Positions 1 to 8,705 are shown, counted from the first letter of the stretch. The stretch is DNA of 64,000 nucleotides from Thermohalobaculum sp039026375 (GCA_039026375.1 JBCCML010000023.1:1-64000); one strand, 5' to 3'. The notes: a model not told the origin generated them from the letters alone. Made by a program: numbers and translations.

Positions 1-64
1 CGCCTGCCTTCGACAACGCCGCATACCGTTCATCAAGATCGAAGAAACCGCGCTGATCAGCCAT
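1..64 (-). mobile_element. IS5-like transposase, N-terminal fragment cut by window edge
   Basis: Reading leftward from an ATG at 64, the frame is open to the window edge and begins MADQRGFFDLDERYAALS. I recognise this as the start of a common IS5-group transposase found in Alphaproteobacteria. An AAAGGG ribosome-binding site lies about 6 nt upstream. Only about 21 codons are inside the window, so the DDE catalytic residues cannot be checked and an intact element cannot be told from a remnant. The inner end of the element should lie somewhere near 115-145, but I could not fix the terminal inverted repeat without the other end. Confidence 0.7.
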
Positions 65-140
65 CTTATGCCCTTTGCTGCTGAAAGGATGGAATCACGA
101 TCAAGCACTCAGGGCGAGAGGTTTTTCAGGGCGTCCAGTT

Positions 141-184
141 GCTGCACACATGCTGTACGGGTGCTGCACACTTGCTGTACGGGT
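141..184. repeat. Two tandem copies of a 22-bp unit
   Basis: Positions 141-162 and 163-184 carry the same 22-bp unit, beginning GCTGCACACA and ending CTGTACGGGT, with a single mismatch (A at 150, T at 172). The pair lies between the transposase fragment and the SH3 gene, just outside or at the expected IS end. It may be an insertion-associated duplication or a short minisatellite. Confidence 0.85.
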
Positions 185-203
185 GGAATCCCAGCGCCAG
201 GGG

Positions 204-719
204 CTATTCGCCCAGCACCTCGGTGGGGTCCACGCCCCAGATCATCGCCTTCGGAACCCAGCCGCGATAGCCGTCTTTTTCGACCTGGCACCAGTCCGGC
301 TGGCAGGCGCGCAGGCGCGCCACAACCCCCTGTTCGGCCATGGCTGTGGCGGCTGCCGTGTGGGTCGGACGCTCGCGGAAATAGATGTCGCCGCCGGTGA
401 TCACGACGGTCCGGCGCCCGGTGATCATGGCGTGATAAACCCAGCCGCCGGTCTGGTCCTTGTCGACGATCCGGCGCCAGTCGCCATACTCCTCAACCAC
501 CTGAACGGGCAGGCCCGCGCGGCGAAAAACCCAGTCTTTTCGGTAGTCTAGCCCAGGTCCCCGGCGGACGTTGATCTCGGACGAGCGCAGCGAGACATAG
601 CGGGGCACGGGCAGATTAGTCACTGGGCCCAGCACGGTTTCGCCCGCCCACGCCAGGTTCACGGGGGACGGCACGGCGCCGATCATCAGCGCCACTAGGA
701 TGGCTTTAAGACGCGACAC
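204..719 (-). CDS. Exported SH3-domain protein
   Basis: This 171-residue protein starts at a GTG with a GAGG ribosome-binding site a few bases upstream. Residues 1-25 look like a Sec signal peptide ending in AWA. The mature part carries a bacterial SH3-like fold: residues about 40-100 contain the typical NVRRGP segment and a GDWRRI/GWV pattern, and residues about 105-165 repeat the theme (YFRERP, DWCQVEKDGYRGWV). Proteins of this type are usually periplasmic and are thought to bind peptidoglycan or other ligands; no enzymatic motif is visible. It is divergent from the dehydrogenase gene, and the 105-bp gap 720-824 must hold the promoters for both. Function beyond SH3-fold binding is not known. 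Confidence 0.85.
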   Translation of the reverse strand: MSRLKAILVALMIGAVPSPVNLAWAGETVLGPVTNLPVPRYVSLRSSEINVRRGPGLDYRKDWVFRRAGLPVQVVEEYGDWRRIVDKDQTGGWVYHAMITGRRTVVITGGDIYFRERPTHTAAATAMAEQGVVARLRACQPDWCQVEKDGYRGWVPKAMIWGVDPTEVLGE

Positions 720-824
720 TGCTCTGCCTCGGGTCTGGGTGCCTGTAGAGGTGCGGGCATTTTTTCTTTCCCCGCTTGTATCGTGACCTTATCACGGCGG
801 CGAGAGAGGCGAAAGGACCAAGCC

Positions 825-1811
825 ATGCCCCCCACCCGCCCCAAGGTCGTCGTTACCCGGCGCCTGCCCGAACCGGTCGAGACCCGCATGCGCGAGCTGT
901 TTGATGTCGTGCTAAACGATGCGGATTCTCCGATGGATTCCAATGCCTTGCGGGAAGCGGTGCGGGGCGCAGATGTGCTGGTTCCGACGCTGACAGACAA
1001 GATTGACCAGGGGCTTTTGGCGGCTGCCGGGGAGCGTCTGAAGCTGATCGCGAACTATGGCGCCGGGGTCGATCACATCGATGTCGAAACCGCCCGGGCG
1101 CGGGGCATCATGGTGTCGAACACCCCAGATGTGCTGTCCGAGGACACCGCCGATATGACGATGGCGCTGATCCTGTCGGTGCCGCGGCGCCTGACCGAGG
1201 GATTGGAATTATTGAACTCCCGTCAATGGGATGGCTGGAGTCCGACGGCGATCATGGGCCACCGGGTCGGCGGCAAACGGCTGGGGATCGTGGGCATGGG
1301 CCGGATTGGCCAGGCGGTGGCGCGGCGGGCGCGGGCGTTTGGCATCCAGATCCACTATCACAACCGTCGGCGCCTGCACGAAGACGTCGAAACAGCGCTG
1401 GAGGCGACCTATTGGGATAGCCTGGACCAGATGTTGGCGCGCATGGACATTGTCAGTGTTAACTGCCCCCACACGCCCGCAACGTTCCACCTGCTGTCCG
1501 CCCGGCGGCTGAAGCTGCTGAAGCCCTCAGCCTATATCGTGAACACCGCGCGGGGCGAGATCATCGATGAAAACGCCCTGATCCGGATGCTGGAGGCGGG
1601 TGAGATCGCAGGCGCTGGTCTGGACGTTTTCGAGCACGAGCCCGGGATTAATCCCCGCCTGATGAACCGGCCCAACGTCGTCGTGCTGCCCCACATGGCC
1701 TCTGCCACCGAGGAGGGCCGTTTGGAGATGGGCGAGAAAGTTATCATAAATATCAAGACCTTCGCAGACGGTCACCGCCCGCCTGACCAAGTTGTGCCGG
1801 CGATGCTCTGA
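825..1811 (+). CDS. D-isomer-specific 2-hydroxyacid dehydrogenase (glyoxylate/hydroxypyruvate reductase type)
   Basis: This 328-residue enzyme of the D-2-hydroxyacid dehydrogenase family should reduce glyoxylate, hydroxypyruvate or a related 2-keto acid with NAD(P)H in the cytoplasm. The Rossmann signature GMGRIG is at residues about 157-162. The catalytic triad is in place: Arg243 in NTARGEIID, Glu272 in FEHEP, His290 in LPHMASAT. I chose the ATG at 825 because GAAAGGA lies 7 nt upstream; an upstream in-frame ATG at 783 would add 14 basic residues and has no clear ribosome-binding site. The next gene starts 7 bp after the stop, so the two are probably co-transcribed. GyaR-like is the best guess, but substrate cannot be set from sequence alone. 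Confidence 0.9.
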   Translation: MPPTRPKVVVTRRLPEPVETRMRELFDVVLNDADSPMDSNALREAVRGADVLVPTLTDKIDQGLLAAAGERLKLIANYGAGVDHIDVETARARGIMVSNTPDVLSEDTADMTMALILSVPRRLTEGLELLNSRQWDGWSPTAIMGHRVGGKRLGIVGMGRIGQAVARRARAFGIQIHYHNRRRLHEDVETALEATYWDSLDQMLARMDIVSVNCPHTPATFHLLSARRLKLLKPSAYIVNTARGEIIDENALIRMLEAGEIAGAGLDVFEHEPGINPRLMNRPNVVVLPHMASATEEGRLEMGEKVIINIKTFADGHRPPDQVVPAML

Positions 1812-1818
1812 GGAAACG

Positions 1819-2349
1819 ATGATTGATCTTGAAGGCTTCGAGTGGACTTGCGCTAGCACCGGCGTCCGCCGGCGTGGCCTTCCTGATCTCGTCTTCGAAG
1901 GACCGCTTTGCTTTGAGGCTGCCGACGACAATCCCAACGTGAAGGTGCTGGAGAAAACGGACGATGTCTGCTTGGCTGAGATCCACGGTCGCCACTTCAG
2001 CTACATTCGTTGTGTCCTCCCGATGCCGATACAGGGCGCGCACGATCATCAGTTAAACTTCGGTGTCTGGGCGTCGTTGAGTGAGGTCAATTACGGGCGC
2101 TATGTGGACGCCTTCTTCGATCTGGATCAGAGCAAGTTGGGCCTAATGTTCGGCTATCTGGGCAACGCGTTGCCCGGATATCCAAACACCGAAAACCTTC
2201 AATTGACCGTTGCTCCGCGGGACAATCGGCTTCGTCCACAGGTTTATGTGCAGGACGATCATGCATGTCACCCGCTGTTCATAGATCAGCAGCGGGGCAT
2301 TTCTCAGGACAAGTTGGCAGAGTTCCTGGCTTCAATGGACAAGGGTTAG
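1819..2349 (+). CDS. DUF2199 family protein
   Basis: This 176-residue protein matches the DUF2199 family: an N-terminal WTC segment and GLPD, a central DVCLAEIHGRHF (family form D-x-C-x-I-x-x-x-H-F), then FGVWASLSEVNYGRY, close to the family's WGVWVSLS-x-x-NF. Function of the family is unknown. The start is the ATG at 1819, preceded by GAGGAAAC; an earlier in-frame start at 1792 would overlap the previous gene. The usual second cysteine of a possible zinc site (W-x-C-x-x-C) is absent, since the N-terminal motif here is C-A-S-T-G. The gene lies between a dehydrogenase and a PHA synthase. Base composition appears to drop in GC from this gene onward. Confidence 0.8.
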   Translation: MIDLEGFEWTCASTGVRRRGLPDLVFEGPLCFEAADDNPNVKVLEKTDDVCLAEIHGRHFSYIRCVLPMPIQGAHDHQLNFGVWASLSEVNYGRYVDAFFDLDQSKLGLMFGYLGNALPGYPNTENLQLTVAPRDNRLRPQVYVQDDHACHPLFIDQQRGISQDKLAEFLASMDKG

Positions 2350-2415
2350 TTAGCGCGTTCACTGGCGCGTGCCTTTGTTTACCTCTATCTAGCCGCTCAA
2401 CACCCGGGGGGAGCG

Positions 2416-3936
2416 TTGGAAGGCTTTGGACCACAAGACTGGCTGCGGCATTGGCAGGAGGGGCAACAGGCCTTCTGGACAGCTTCGCTGACCGCGGGGG
2501 TCGAAAACGCGCAGGCCTTTGCCGAGCCCGACTGGCAGGCCTTTGATGACGCCATGGCGCATATCTTGGCGGCGGCGACCCCTCAGGATCACCGGGCGGA
2601 GTGGGAAGCTGCGCGCGACGCCGGTGTCCGCTATCGCGATCTGATTCAAGCTGCGTTCGCGCGGGTCGGCGACGCTTTCGCTATCCAATGCCGTGCCATC
2701 CATGGGGCTGGCGGCGCTGCGATGGATTGGCGGCTGCTGCGGGACCGCTGGTTTGATCTTGCCGAGGAAGAATTCATCCGGGTTCTGCGCACGCCGGATT
2801 TCCTGGATGTTCAACGGGATGCGCTGCGTACGGGTGCCACGTTGTGGCATCGGCTGCCCAGTGACGCCCGGCAACTTGCACAGAAACAGCGGCGTTTGGG
2901 CGCCACTGCGCATCAGACCTTGACGGCGATCGGGGCTGAAATGGTGCCTATCGCGCAGACGCCGAAGGACCTGGTCTGGGAGGAGGGGCGCACGACACTC
3001 TGGCGTTACCGGCCGTTCACCAAACCGACGCTTGGCCCGGTGCTGATCTACCACGGGCTAATTGGGCGCCAGACGTTGACAGACTTGAGGCCCGAGCGGT
3101 CGCTGGTTCGCAATCTGCTGGCAGCCGGCGTAGACGTGCTGGTGTTGGACTGGGGCAATGCCGGGCCTGAGGACGCCCAACTAGGTTTGGGTCACTTCAT
3201 CGCCGAAAAAACGCCCGTGGCGATAGAAAAGGCCTGCGAGGTAACGGGTTCTGACGCGGTGGTGTTGCTGGGAATATGCCAGGGAGGGACGCTAGCCGCC
3301 TGTCACGCGGCGCTGCCCGATCATCGGCTGAAGGGTCTGATTACTGCCGTTGCGCCCTTCGACTTTCATGCTGACGCATATGACTCAGACCCGGCACACG
3401 GGCTTTTGCATGTTTGGCTGCGGTCGCTTGCGCCGTCCGACGTCGATGCGTTGATTGGCATGGACGGGAACTTGTCGGGAGAGCTGACAGGTGCTGTCTT
3501 CAATCAGCTGAACCCCGTGCGCACACTCGCAAAATACGCGATCGAGATGCTGGAGCTTGGCAGTAACCCGGTCGAGATGACGACGTTTCTGGCAATGGAG
3601 AACTGGTTGGCCGACCGTCCCGACATGCCCGGCGCCCTGGCACGGACTTGGCTGGTTGACTTTTACCAACGCAATGACCTGATCCGAGGCCAGTTGAAAG
3701 TCGCTGGCACGCCGGTCGATCTTTCGCAAATTGATGTGCCGGTTCTAAACATATTCGCGACGGGTGATCACATTGTTCCGCCACCCTGCTCGCGTGCTTT
3801 GGCAACAGTCTTGGAAGGCGAGACATACTCGGAGTTGTCCGTGCAGACTGGACACGTGGGCACATTTGTTAGTGGCAAGTCGCAGTCCCGCTTAGGTCCA
3901 TCTATCGTCGGATGGCTAAACCGTCACGTGGAATAG
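2416..3936 (+). CDS. phaC: Class III-like polyhydroxyalkanoate synthase with PhaE-like N-terminal region
   Basis: This 506-residue protein is expected to polymerise (R)-3-hydroxyacyl-CoA into polyhydroxyalkanoate. The C-terminal about 340 residues are an alpha/beta-hydrolase PHA synthase with nucleophile Cys288 in the box GICQGGT (the class III form; class I enzymes have GYCVGGT), Asp451 in FATGDHIVPP and His480 in QTGHVGTF. The N-terminal about 160 residues are helical and resemble PhaE, the partner subunit of class III synthases, in the stretch WFDLAEEEFIRVLRTPDFL. Class III PhaC alone is about 350-360 residues, so this looks like PhaE and PhaC in one chain. The start is a TTG; the frame is open back to the stop of the previous gene and no ATG is better placed. 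A GGGGGAG run lies just upstream, closer than ideal. No phasin, phaA or phaB is visible nearby. Confidence 0.85.
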   Translation: MEGFGPQDWLRHWQEGQQAFWTASLTAGVENAQAFAEPDWQAFDDAMAHILAAATPQDHRAEWEAARDAGVRYRDLIQAAFARVGDAFAIQCRAIHGAGGAAMDWRLLRDRWFDLAEEEFIRVLRTPDFLDVQRDALRTGATLWHRLPSDARQLAQKQRRLGATAHQTLTAIGAEMVPIAQTPKDLVWEEGRTTLWRYRPFTKPTLGPVLIYHGLIGRQTLTDLRPERSLVRNLLAAGVDVLVLDWGNAGPEDAQLGLGHFIAEKTPVAIEKACEVTGSDAVVLLGICQGGTLAACHAALPDHRLKGLITAVAPFDFHADAYDSDPAHGLLHVWLRSLAPSDVDALIGMDGNLSGELTGAVFNQLNPVRTLAKYAIEMLELGSNPVEMTTFLAMENWLADRPDMPGALARTWLVDFYQRNDLIRGQLKVAGTPVDLSQIDVPVLNIFATGDHIVPPPCSRALATVLEGETYSELSVQTGHVGTFVSGKSQSRLGPSIVGWLNRHVE

Positions 3937-4052
3937 CTTCTCCGCGATCTTAGCGAATGAGAATTTGCAAGCGGGGCCTGCGTGGTTATGTTTTCGTAAA
4001 GACGTCGCAGTCGAAAGATTGCGCATGGGTCGATTGGAAGGGCTGCGCGTTG

Positions 4053-5798
4053 ATGGTTTGGAAGTTTTGTAAGCCGGCACTGTTAGCGAGTGCGGTGGTA
4101 CTCGGCGTCGCACTACCTGCTTCGGCGCAAGGCGTCGCGGGGCCCTATCTTGCCGCGGTTCAGGCCGAACAGCGAGGCGATGTGGCCGCTGCAGCACGTT
4201 ACTTCGCGCGAGCACTGGCGCGCGACGGTTCAAATGTGGCGATTATGGAACGTGCCATGATGAACCAGATTGCCGCTGGTAACATTGCAGAGGGGATCGC
4301 GATTGCACGACGCTTTGATGCGATTTCCCCAGGTCATCACTTGGGCGTCCTCGCCTTGGCGGCGGACGGCCTGCGAGATGGCGAACACGACTCCGTGCAA
4401 GAGATGTTGGGTGATCGGGCGCCTTTCGTCGCACGGGTCATTGAAGCCTGGTCGCTGATGGAATCGGGCAGCTTCGATGAAGGTCGCGCGATCCTTGATT
4501 CCCTTGAAGCTACGACCGAGAATGGCCGTCAGGGACAAGTCGTGGCTGCGACTCATCTGGGCTTGATGCTGGCCGCTGCAGACCGCGACGCCGATGCGGT
4601 CGAGGTTTTTCAGCGCGTGGCGGCCATGCCGAATGGCGACACCGTGTTAATGGTGCAGGCTCGTGCTGGCGCGCTGGCAAGACTAGGTCGTACAGACGAA
4701 GCAGTTGCCGTTCTTGAGTCTTGGGCCGCGGTGAATTTCGCTGATCCCTCACAAACGAGTCTGATTGATGAACTCAAGGCAGGGGAGGTCCCGCGGCCGG
4801 TCGTGTCAGACGCGAAAGAAGGTGCGGCGGATGTGCTTTACAGCGTTGCCCGGCTTTTGGTGCGGGGCCAGAGCCGTGATGTGTCGTTGGCCTATGCGCA
4901 GATCGCCGGGTATCTAGACCCCGATCGGGGCGACGCCAAACTGCTGGTGGCGCAGATATTCGACGCCGGCGGGCAGTACGAGCTGGCGGTTGCGGCCTAC
5001 GAGAGCATCGCCGCCGATGCACCAGAGGCGTTGGGCGCACTGATCGGGAAGTCCGAGGTGCTGTTCGAGTCCGGGGAAGAGGATCAGGCAATCGTTGCTA
5101 TGCAGGCGGCGGTCGATCAGTTTCCAGGTTCGCTGGATGCTCAGACGTCATTGGGGGATTTGCTGCGCCGCGCTCAGCGCTTCGAAGAGTCGGTGACTGC
5201 CTATGACGCTGCAGTGGCGCTCTTGCCTGAGGTGACGCGGCAGTACTGGCCGTTGTTCTATCGTCGAGGAATTGCACTAGAGCGTGCTGGCATTTGGGAA
5301 CGGGCAGAAGCCGATTTCCGGCTGTCTTTGGAGCTTGAGCCCGATCAGCCCGACGTGTTGAATTATCTTGGCTACAGCCTTGTTGAGATGGGCCAGAACC
5401 TCGACGAGGCCGAGGAGATGATTCAGAAGGCCGTAGATCAACGTCCCGAGGACGGCTACATCGTCGACAGTCTCGGCTGGATCTACTACCGGTTCGGGGA
5501 GTTCGACCTAGCGGTGCAGCACCTTGGAAATGCTGTCGAGCTTCGTCCGATAGATCCAGTGATCAACGACCACCTAGGCGATGCCCTATGGATGGTTGGT
5601 CGGAAGATTGAGGCGCGTTTTCAATGGAAGCGGGCACTCAGCTTTGAGCCGGAAGAGAAAGATGCGGAGCGGATCCGCCGCAAGTTGGACGTTGGCCTCG
5701 ACGTGATCTTGGCTGAGGAGGCGGAGGAGGGACTTCCCGGCATTATCGGTCGGCAGACCGAGAACGGTGTTCAGTCTACACCGAACGACGGTGGCTGA
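4053..5798 (+). CDS. Exported tetratricopeptide-repeat protein
   Basis: This 581-residue protein begins with a signal peptide (cleavage predicted after PASA, about residue 25) and is then helical throughout. The clearest TPR units are in residues about 410-550, with the patterns FYRRGIALERAGIWERAEADF, LNYLGYSLVEMG, DSLGWIYYRFGEFDLAV and HLGDALWMVGRKIEA; weaker repeats occur upstream. TPR arrays are protein-protein scaffolds, so a periplasmic assembly role is likely but the partner is unknown. The ATG at 4053 is chosen because GGAAGGG lies 10 nt upstream and the signal peptide begins there; an earlier in-frame ATG at 3957 would bury it. The stop overlaps the start of ispE, so the two are translationally coupled. 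Confidence 0.88.
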   Translation: MVWKFCKPALLASAVVLGVALPASAQGVAGPYLAAVQAEQRGDVAAAARYFARALARDGSNVAIMERAMMNQIAAGNIAEGIAIARRFDAISPGHHLGVLALAADGLRDGEHDSVQEMLGDRAPFVARVIEAWSLMESGSFDEGRAILDSLEATTENGRQGQVVAATHLGLMLAAADRDADAVEVFQRVAAMPNGDTVLMVQARAGALARLGRTDEAVAVLESWAAVNFADPSQTSLIDELKAGEVPRPVVSDAKEGAADVLYSVARLLVRGQSRDVSLAYAQIAGYLDPDRGDAKLLVAQIFDAGGQYELAVAAYESIAADAPEALGALIGKSEVLFESGEEDQAIVAMQAAVDQFPGSLDAQTSLGDLLRRAQRFEESVTAYDAAVALLPEVTRQYWPLFYRRGIALERAGIWERAEADFRLSLELEPDQPDVLNYLGYSLVEMGQNLDEAEEMIQKAVDQRPEDGYIVDSLGWIYYRFGEFDLAVQHLGNAVELRPIDPVINDHLGDALWMVGRKIEARFQWKRALSFEPEEKDAERIRRKLDVGLDVILAEEAEEGLPGIIGRQTENGVQSTPNDGG

Positions 5799-6657
5799 AC
5801 CGGGCAACTGGCGTCTTGCCCGTGCCAAGGTAAACCTGACCCTTCATCTGCGTGGCCAACGCTCCGACGGTTACCATCTTTTAGACAGTTTGGTCGTCTT
5901 TCCAGAGCTTGGTGACACCGTCAGCGTGACGCCTTCAGAACAAGTTTCACTTACGTCAAGCGGCCCTTTCGCCCATTTGTTGAGTGAAGACGAAAACAAT
6001 TTGGTGCTTCGCGCTGCGCACGCTCTGGCAAAGCGAAGGCCCTCGGCGCTTGGTGCAGCGGTCCACTTGGAAAAGCACCTGCCGGTAGCTTCTGGTATCG
6101 GCGGTGGATCCAGTGACGCAGCTACCGCGTTGAATGCGCTGTCTCAATTGTGGGACGTCGAGGTCCCGGATGAGCTGGCGCTTGCACTTGGGGCTGACGT
6201 CCCTGTTTGCCTGCGCGCTCCAAAGGCTCAGTATATGCGCGGTGTTGGTGAGATTTTGGAACCTGCGCCAAAGTTACCGGCGTTTGGTATGGTTCTGGTG
6301 AACCCAATGGTTGCGGTGCCAACGGGTGCTGTCTTCTCCAGCGTGGAAGACAAGTGTCCTCCGCTGCCGCCGGAGATACCCCACGATGGCTTTTCGGAAT
6401 TCGCCGGTTTGTTGAATTGGCTGAGTGTCCAGCGCAACGACCTACAAGCCGCGGCCGCGGGAGCCTGCCCCGTGATTGACCAGGTGCTGTTGGCGCTGGC
6501 GGAGGCACCTTTCGCCCGGATGTCGGGATCAGGTGCGACGTGTTTTGCGGTGGTCGAGGATCTCGCCGCCGCTGATCACTTGGCAACGCGTTTGCGCATG
6601 TCATACGAAGACTGGTGGATTGCCGCGGCGCCAGTCAGGGAGAACGTCGTGGACTAA
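5791..6657 (+). CDS. ispE: 4-diphosphocytidyl-2-C-methyl-D-erythritol kinase
   Basis: IspE phosphorylates CDP-ME at the 2-hydroxyl with ATP, the fourth step of the MEP isoprenoid pathway. The N-terminal ARAKVNLTLHL and GYHLLDSL motifs, the GHMP-kinase P-loop PVASGIGGGSSDAA (about residues 90-103) and the C-terminal MSGSGATCF glycine motif are all present. With the GTG start at 5791 the protein has 288 residues, the usual length, and the start codon overlaps the TPR gene's stop region; a GTG at 5767 is possible and adds 8 residues. The gene is tail-to-tail with a polyprenyl diphosphate synthase, placing two isoprenoid steps side by side, although on opposite strands. Confidence 0.95.
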   Translation: MAEPGNWRLARAKVNLTLHLRGQRSDGYHLLDSLVVFPELGDTVSVTPSEQVSLTSSGPFAHLLSEDENNLVLRAAHALAKRRPSALGAAVHLEKHLPVASGIGGGSSDAATALNALSQLWDVEVPDELALALGADVPVCLRAPKAQYMRGVGEILEPAPKLPAFGMVLVNPMVAVPTGAVFSSVEDKCPPLPPEIPHDGFSEFAGLLNWLSVQRNDLQAAAAGACPVIDQVLLALAEAPFARMSGSGATCFAVVEDLAAADHLATRLRMSYEDWWIAAAPVRENVVD

Positions 6658-6680
6658 GGTCTCAGCGGTCGCGTGAGACC
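6658..6680. terminator. Convergent hairpin between ispE and the polyprenyl synthase
   Basis: GGTCTCA (6658-6664) and TGAGACC (6674-6680) form a perfect 7-bp stem with a 9-nt loop, placed exactly where the two genes meet tail to tail. The stop codon of the leftward gene is inside the stem. There is no T-run on either side, so it is at best a weak or bidirectional terminator or an RNA-stabilising 3' hairpin. Confidence 0.45.
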
Positions 6681-7648
6681 ACGAATCTCAAAACGTCGAT
6701 TAGTGCGGCCTTTACAGAACCGTCTGGAAACACTTCTAGGGCGCTTAGCGCAGCATCTGCATGGTAGTTCGCCCGTGCCACTGTATCTGGCAGAGCATGC
6801 GTCCTGCCCATCAGTTCCAGTGCGTTCTCCAAATCGCCGTCGTGCAGTTCACCCTTGCCAACCGCGCGCTTCCAAAAAGTCTTGGCCGCCTCGTCACCTC
6901 GGGAATATGCAAGGATCACAGGCAGAGTGACCTTTCCTTCGCGAAAGTCGTCACCTGTGTTCTTGCCTAGGTTTGTTGATGCACCGCCATAGTCCAAAAA
7001 ATCGTCCGATAATTGAAAAGCCATGCCCAGGCCGCGACCGTACGTCGCCAGCGCTGACACATGCTCCTCCCCCGCTCCCGCAATCACGCCCCCCACTTCA
7101 GCTGCTGCTTCGAACAACGCTGCGGTCTTGCCGTAAATGACCTGCTCGTACCGCGTAAGATCGGTCGACAGATCATGAGCAGTCGACAATTGCAGAACTT
7201 CACCTTCGGCAATGACCCCAGACGCGGTGGATAAGATATCCAAGACACGAAGTGAGCCGGTCTCGACCATCAGGTTAAATGCCCGCGAAAACAGATAGTC
7301 TCCGACCAAGACCGACGATTTGTTGTCCCAGAGAATGTTTGCGGTGGCGCGTCCTCGGCGCTGTTTCGACTCGTCCACGACGTCGTCGTGTAACAGTGTG
7401 GCGGTGTGAATGAATTCAACGGTGGCGGCCAGCTTGACATGGTCTTGACCCGGATAGCCGCAGAGCTGCGCAGCAGCGAGCGTCAAAACGGGGCGCAAGC
7501 GCTTGCCACCAGCTTCAATCAAGTGAGCTGAAATCTCCGGGATCCGAGGCGCATGTTCTGAGGCCATCCGCTCTTGGATAAGCTGGTTCACAGCACCCAA
7601 GTCAGCTTGCACCATGCCGGTCAATCGCTCGAAAGGCCCGTCAGACAT
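6662..7648 (-). CDS. ispB: Long-chain polyprenyl diphosphate synthase (octa/decaprenyl type)
   Basis: This 328-residue trans-prenyltransferase should condense isopentenyl diphosphate onto an allylic primer to make the ubiquinone side chain. The first aspartate-rich motif DDVVD is at residues 88-92 and the second, DDFLD, at 215-219. GGKRLRP (about residues 47-53) is the primer and pyrophosphate-binding segment. The residue five before the first motif is a small alanine, as expected for long products. Related bacteria contain ubiquinone-10, so decaprenyl is likely, but chain length cannot be fixed by eye. The gene is divergent from the DUF2007 gene across a 44-bp gap. Confidence 0.93.
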   Translation of the reverse strand: MSDGPFERLTGMVQADLGAVNQLIQERMASEHAPRIPEISAHLIEAGGKRLRPVLTLAAAQLCGYPGQDHVKLAATVEFIHTATLLHDDVVDESKQRRGRATANILWDNKSSVLVGDYLFSRAFNLMVETGSLRVLDILSTASGVIAEGEVLQLSTAHDLSTDLTRYEQVIYGKTAALFEAAAEVGGVIAGAGEEHVSALATYGRGLGMAFQLSDDFLDYGGASTNLGKNTGDDFREGKVTLPVILAYSRGDEAAKTFWKRAVGKGELHDGDLENALELMGRTHALPDTVARANYHADAALSALEVFPDGSVKAALIDVLRFVVSRDR

Positions 7649-7692
7649 TACGGCCCTCGACGCCTTTCCATGGATCGCCTATCACGCCAAAG

Positions 7693-7923
7693 ATGGAAGA
7701 ACTGCTTCGCACAACTGATCCAACACTTATTCCCTTTGCTACGGCCCTGTTGCGAGCCGAGGACATAGACTGTTTTCCGTTAGACATAAATATGAGCGTT
7801 CTGGAGGGTTCCATTGGCGTATTGCCGCGCCGATTAGTAGTGCGGAGCGAGGACCTCTTGCGCGCACGGATAATCCTGCAGGACAATGGTATTGAACCTT
7901 ACGATGGTGAGACGTGGCTTTAA
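7693..7923 (+). CDS. DUF2007 family small protein
   Basis: This 76-residue protein fits the DUF2007 family (putative signal-transducing small proteins): MEELLRTTDPTLIPFATALL at the start, a central PLDINMSVLEGSIG segment, and VLPRRLVVRSEDLLRARIIL at the end. The fold is a small alpha/beta domain; the family has no settled biochemical role. The stop codon overlaps the GTG start of the methyltransferase gene, which suggests translational coupling. It is divergent from the polyprenyl synthase, and their promoters must share 44 bp. Confidence 0.85.
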   Translation: MEELLRTTDPTLIPFATALLRAEDIDCFPLDINMSVLEGSIGVLPRRLVVRSEDLLRARIILQDNGIEPYDGETWL

Positions 7924-8687
7924 GCAGTCAGCCAGGCGGTGAAGAGACTAGCTTGACCGAAGATCACTTCTTAGGTGGCCAGGTGATTTTGCGCCAGCCC
8001 CAGCATGGTTACCGCGCTGCGACAGATCCAGTTCTCTTGGCGGCCGCAGTGCCAGTCGAGAATGGCGACAAGGTGTTGGATCTGGGTTGTGGCGTTGGAG
8101 CGGCTGCTCTTTGCCTCGCTACAAGGGTGCCCAGTCTAGATTTGCACGGCTTGGAGATTCAGGCCGAATATGCGGACCTTGCCGAGCAGAATGCGGCGGT
8201 CAATCGAAAGCAGTTGACCGTTCATCGGGGCGATATCAGGGCAATGCCAAGCGCGCTCAAGGAGCATGTGTTCGATGCAGTTATGCTGAACCCACCATGG
8301 CATGAAGCTGCGGGATCAGGATCGCCGCGACCAGATCGAGATTTGGCCCACCGATTGGACACTTCCTTGACAGTTTGGCTTGCAGCCGCGCTTTCGCGCA
8401 CGGTCCCTGGTGGATGGATTGTCCTGATTCAACGCGCAGAATGGTTGCCTGAAGTACTAAACGCGCTGACTGGGCGAGCCGGCGGTATCGCCGTTCTGCC
8501 TTTGGCGGCCCGTGAAGGACGTTTTGCCAAGCGCGTGATCGTCAAGGCCAGAAAGGGCGCCAAAGGCCCGTTCAGACTAGCGCCACCTCTTGTCCTTCAT
8601 CAGGGCTTGGCACACCAATCTGACCAAGACGATTTCTCCACTGACGCGCGTGCGATCTTGCGCGATGCCGCGCCCCTGAACTTCTGA
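7914..8687 (+). CDS. SAM-dependent methyltransferase of the TrmN6 / N6-adenine type
   Basis: This 257-residue class I methyltransferase has motif I VLDLGCGVGAAALCL (about residues 52-66), the acidic motif II residue in LHGLEIQ, and motif IV NPPW (about residue 126) in place of the more usual NPPY. NPP(Y/W) marks enzymes that methylate exocyclic nitrogens, and the overall pattern, including HGYRAATDPVLLAA near the N-terminus, is that of tRNA1(Val) A37 N6-methyltransferase-like (TrmN6/YfiC) proteins. The GTG start at 7914 overlaps the stop of the DUF2007 gene. A shorter start at the TTG at 7951 is possible. The tRNA substrate is inferred, not shown. Confidence 0.85.
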   Translation: MALSSQPGGEETSLTEDHFLGGQVILRQPQHGYRAATDPVLLAAAVPVENGDKVLDLGCGVGAAALCLATRVPSLDLHGLEIQAEYADLAEQNAAVNRKQLTVHRGDIRAMPSALKEHVFDAVMLNPPWHEAAGSGSPRPDRDLAHRLDTSLTVWLAAALSRTVPGGWIVLIQRAEWLPEVLNALTGRAGGIAVLPLAAREGRFAKRVIVKARKGAKGPFRLAPPLVLHQGLAHQSDQDDFSTDARAILRDAAPLNF

Positions 8688-8705
8688 AATACGAGGAGCA
8701 ATCAG

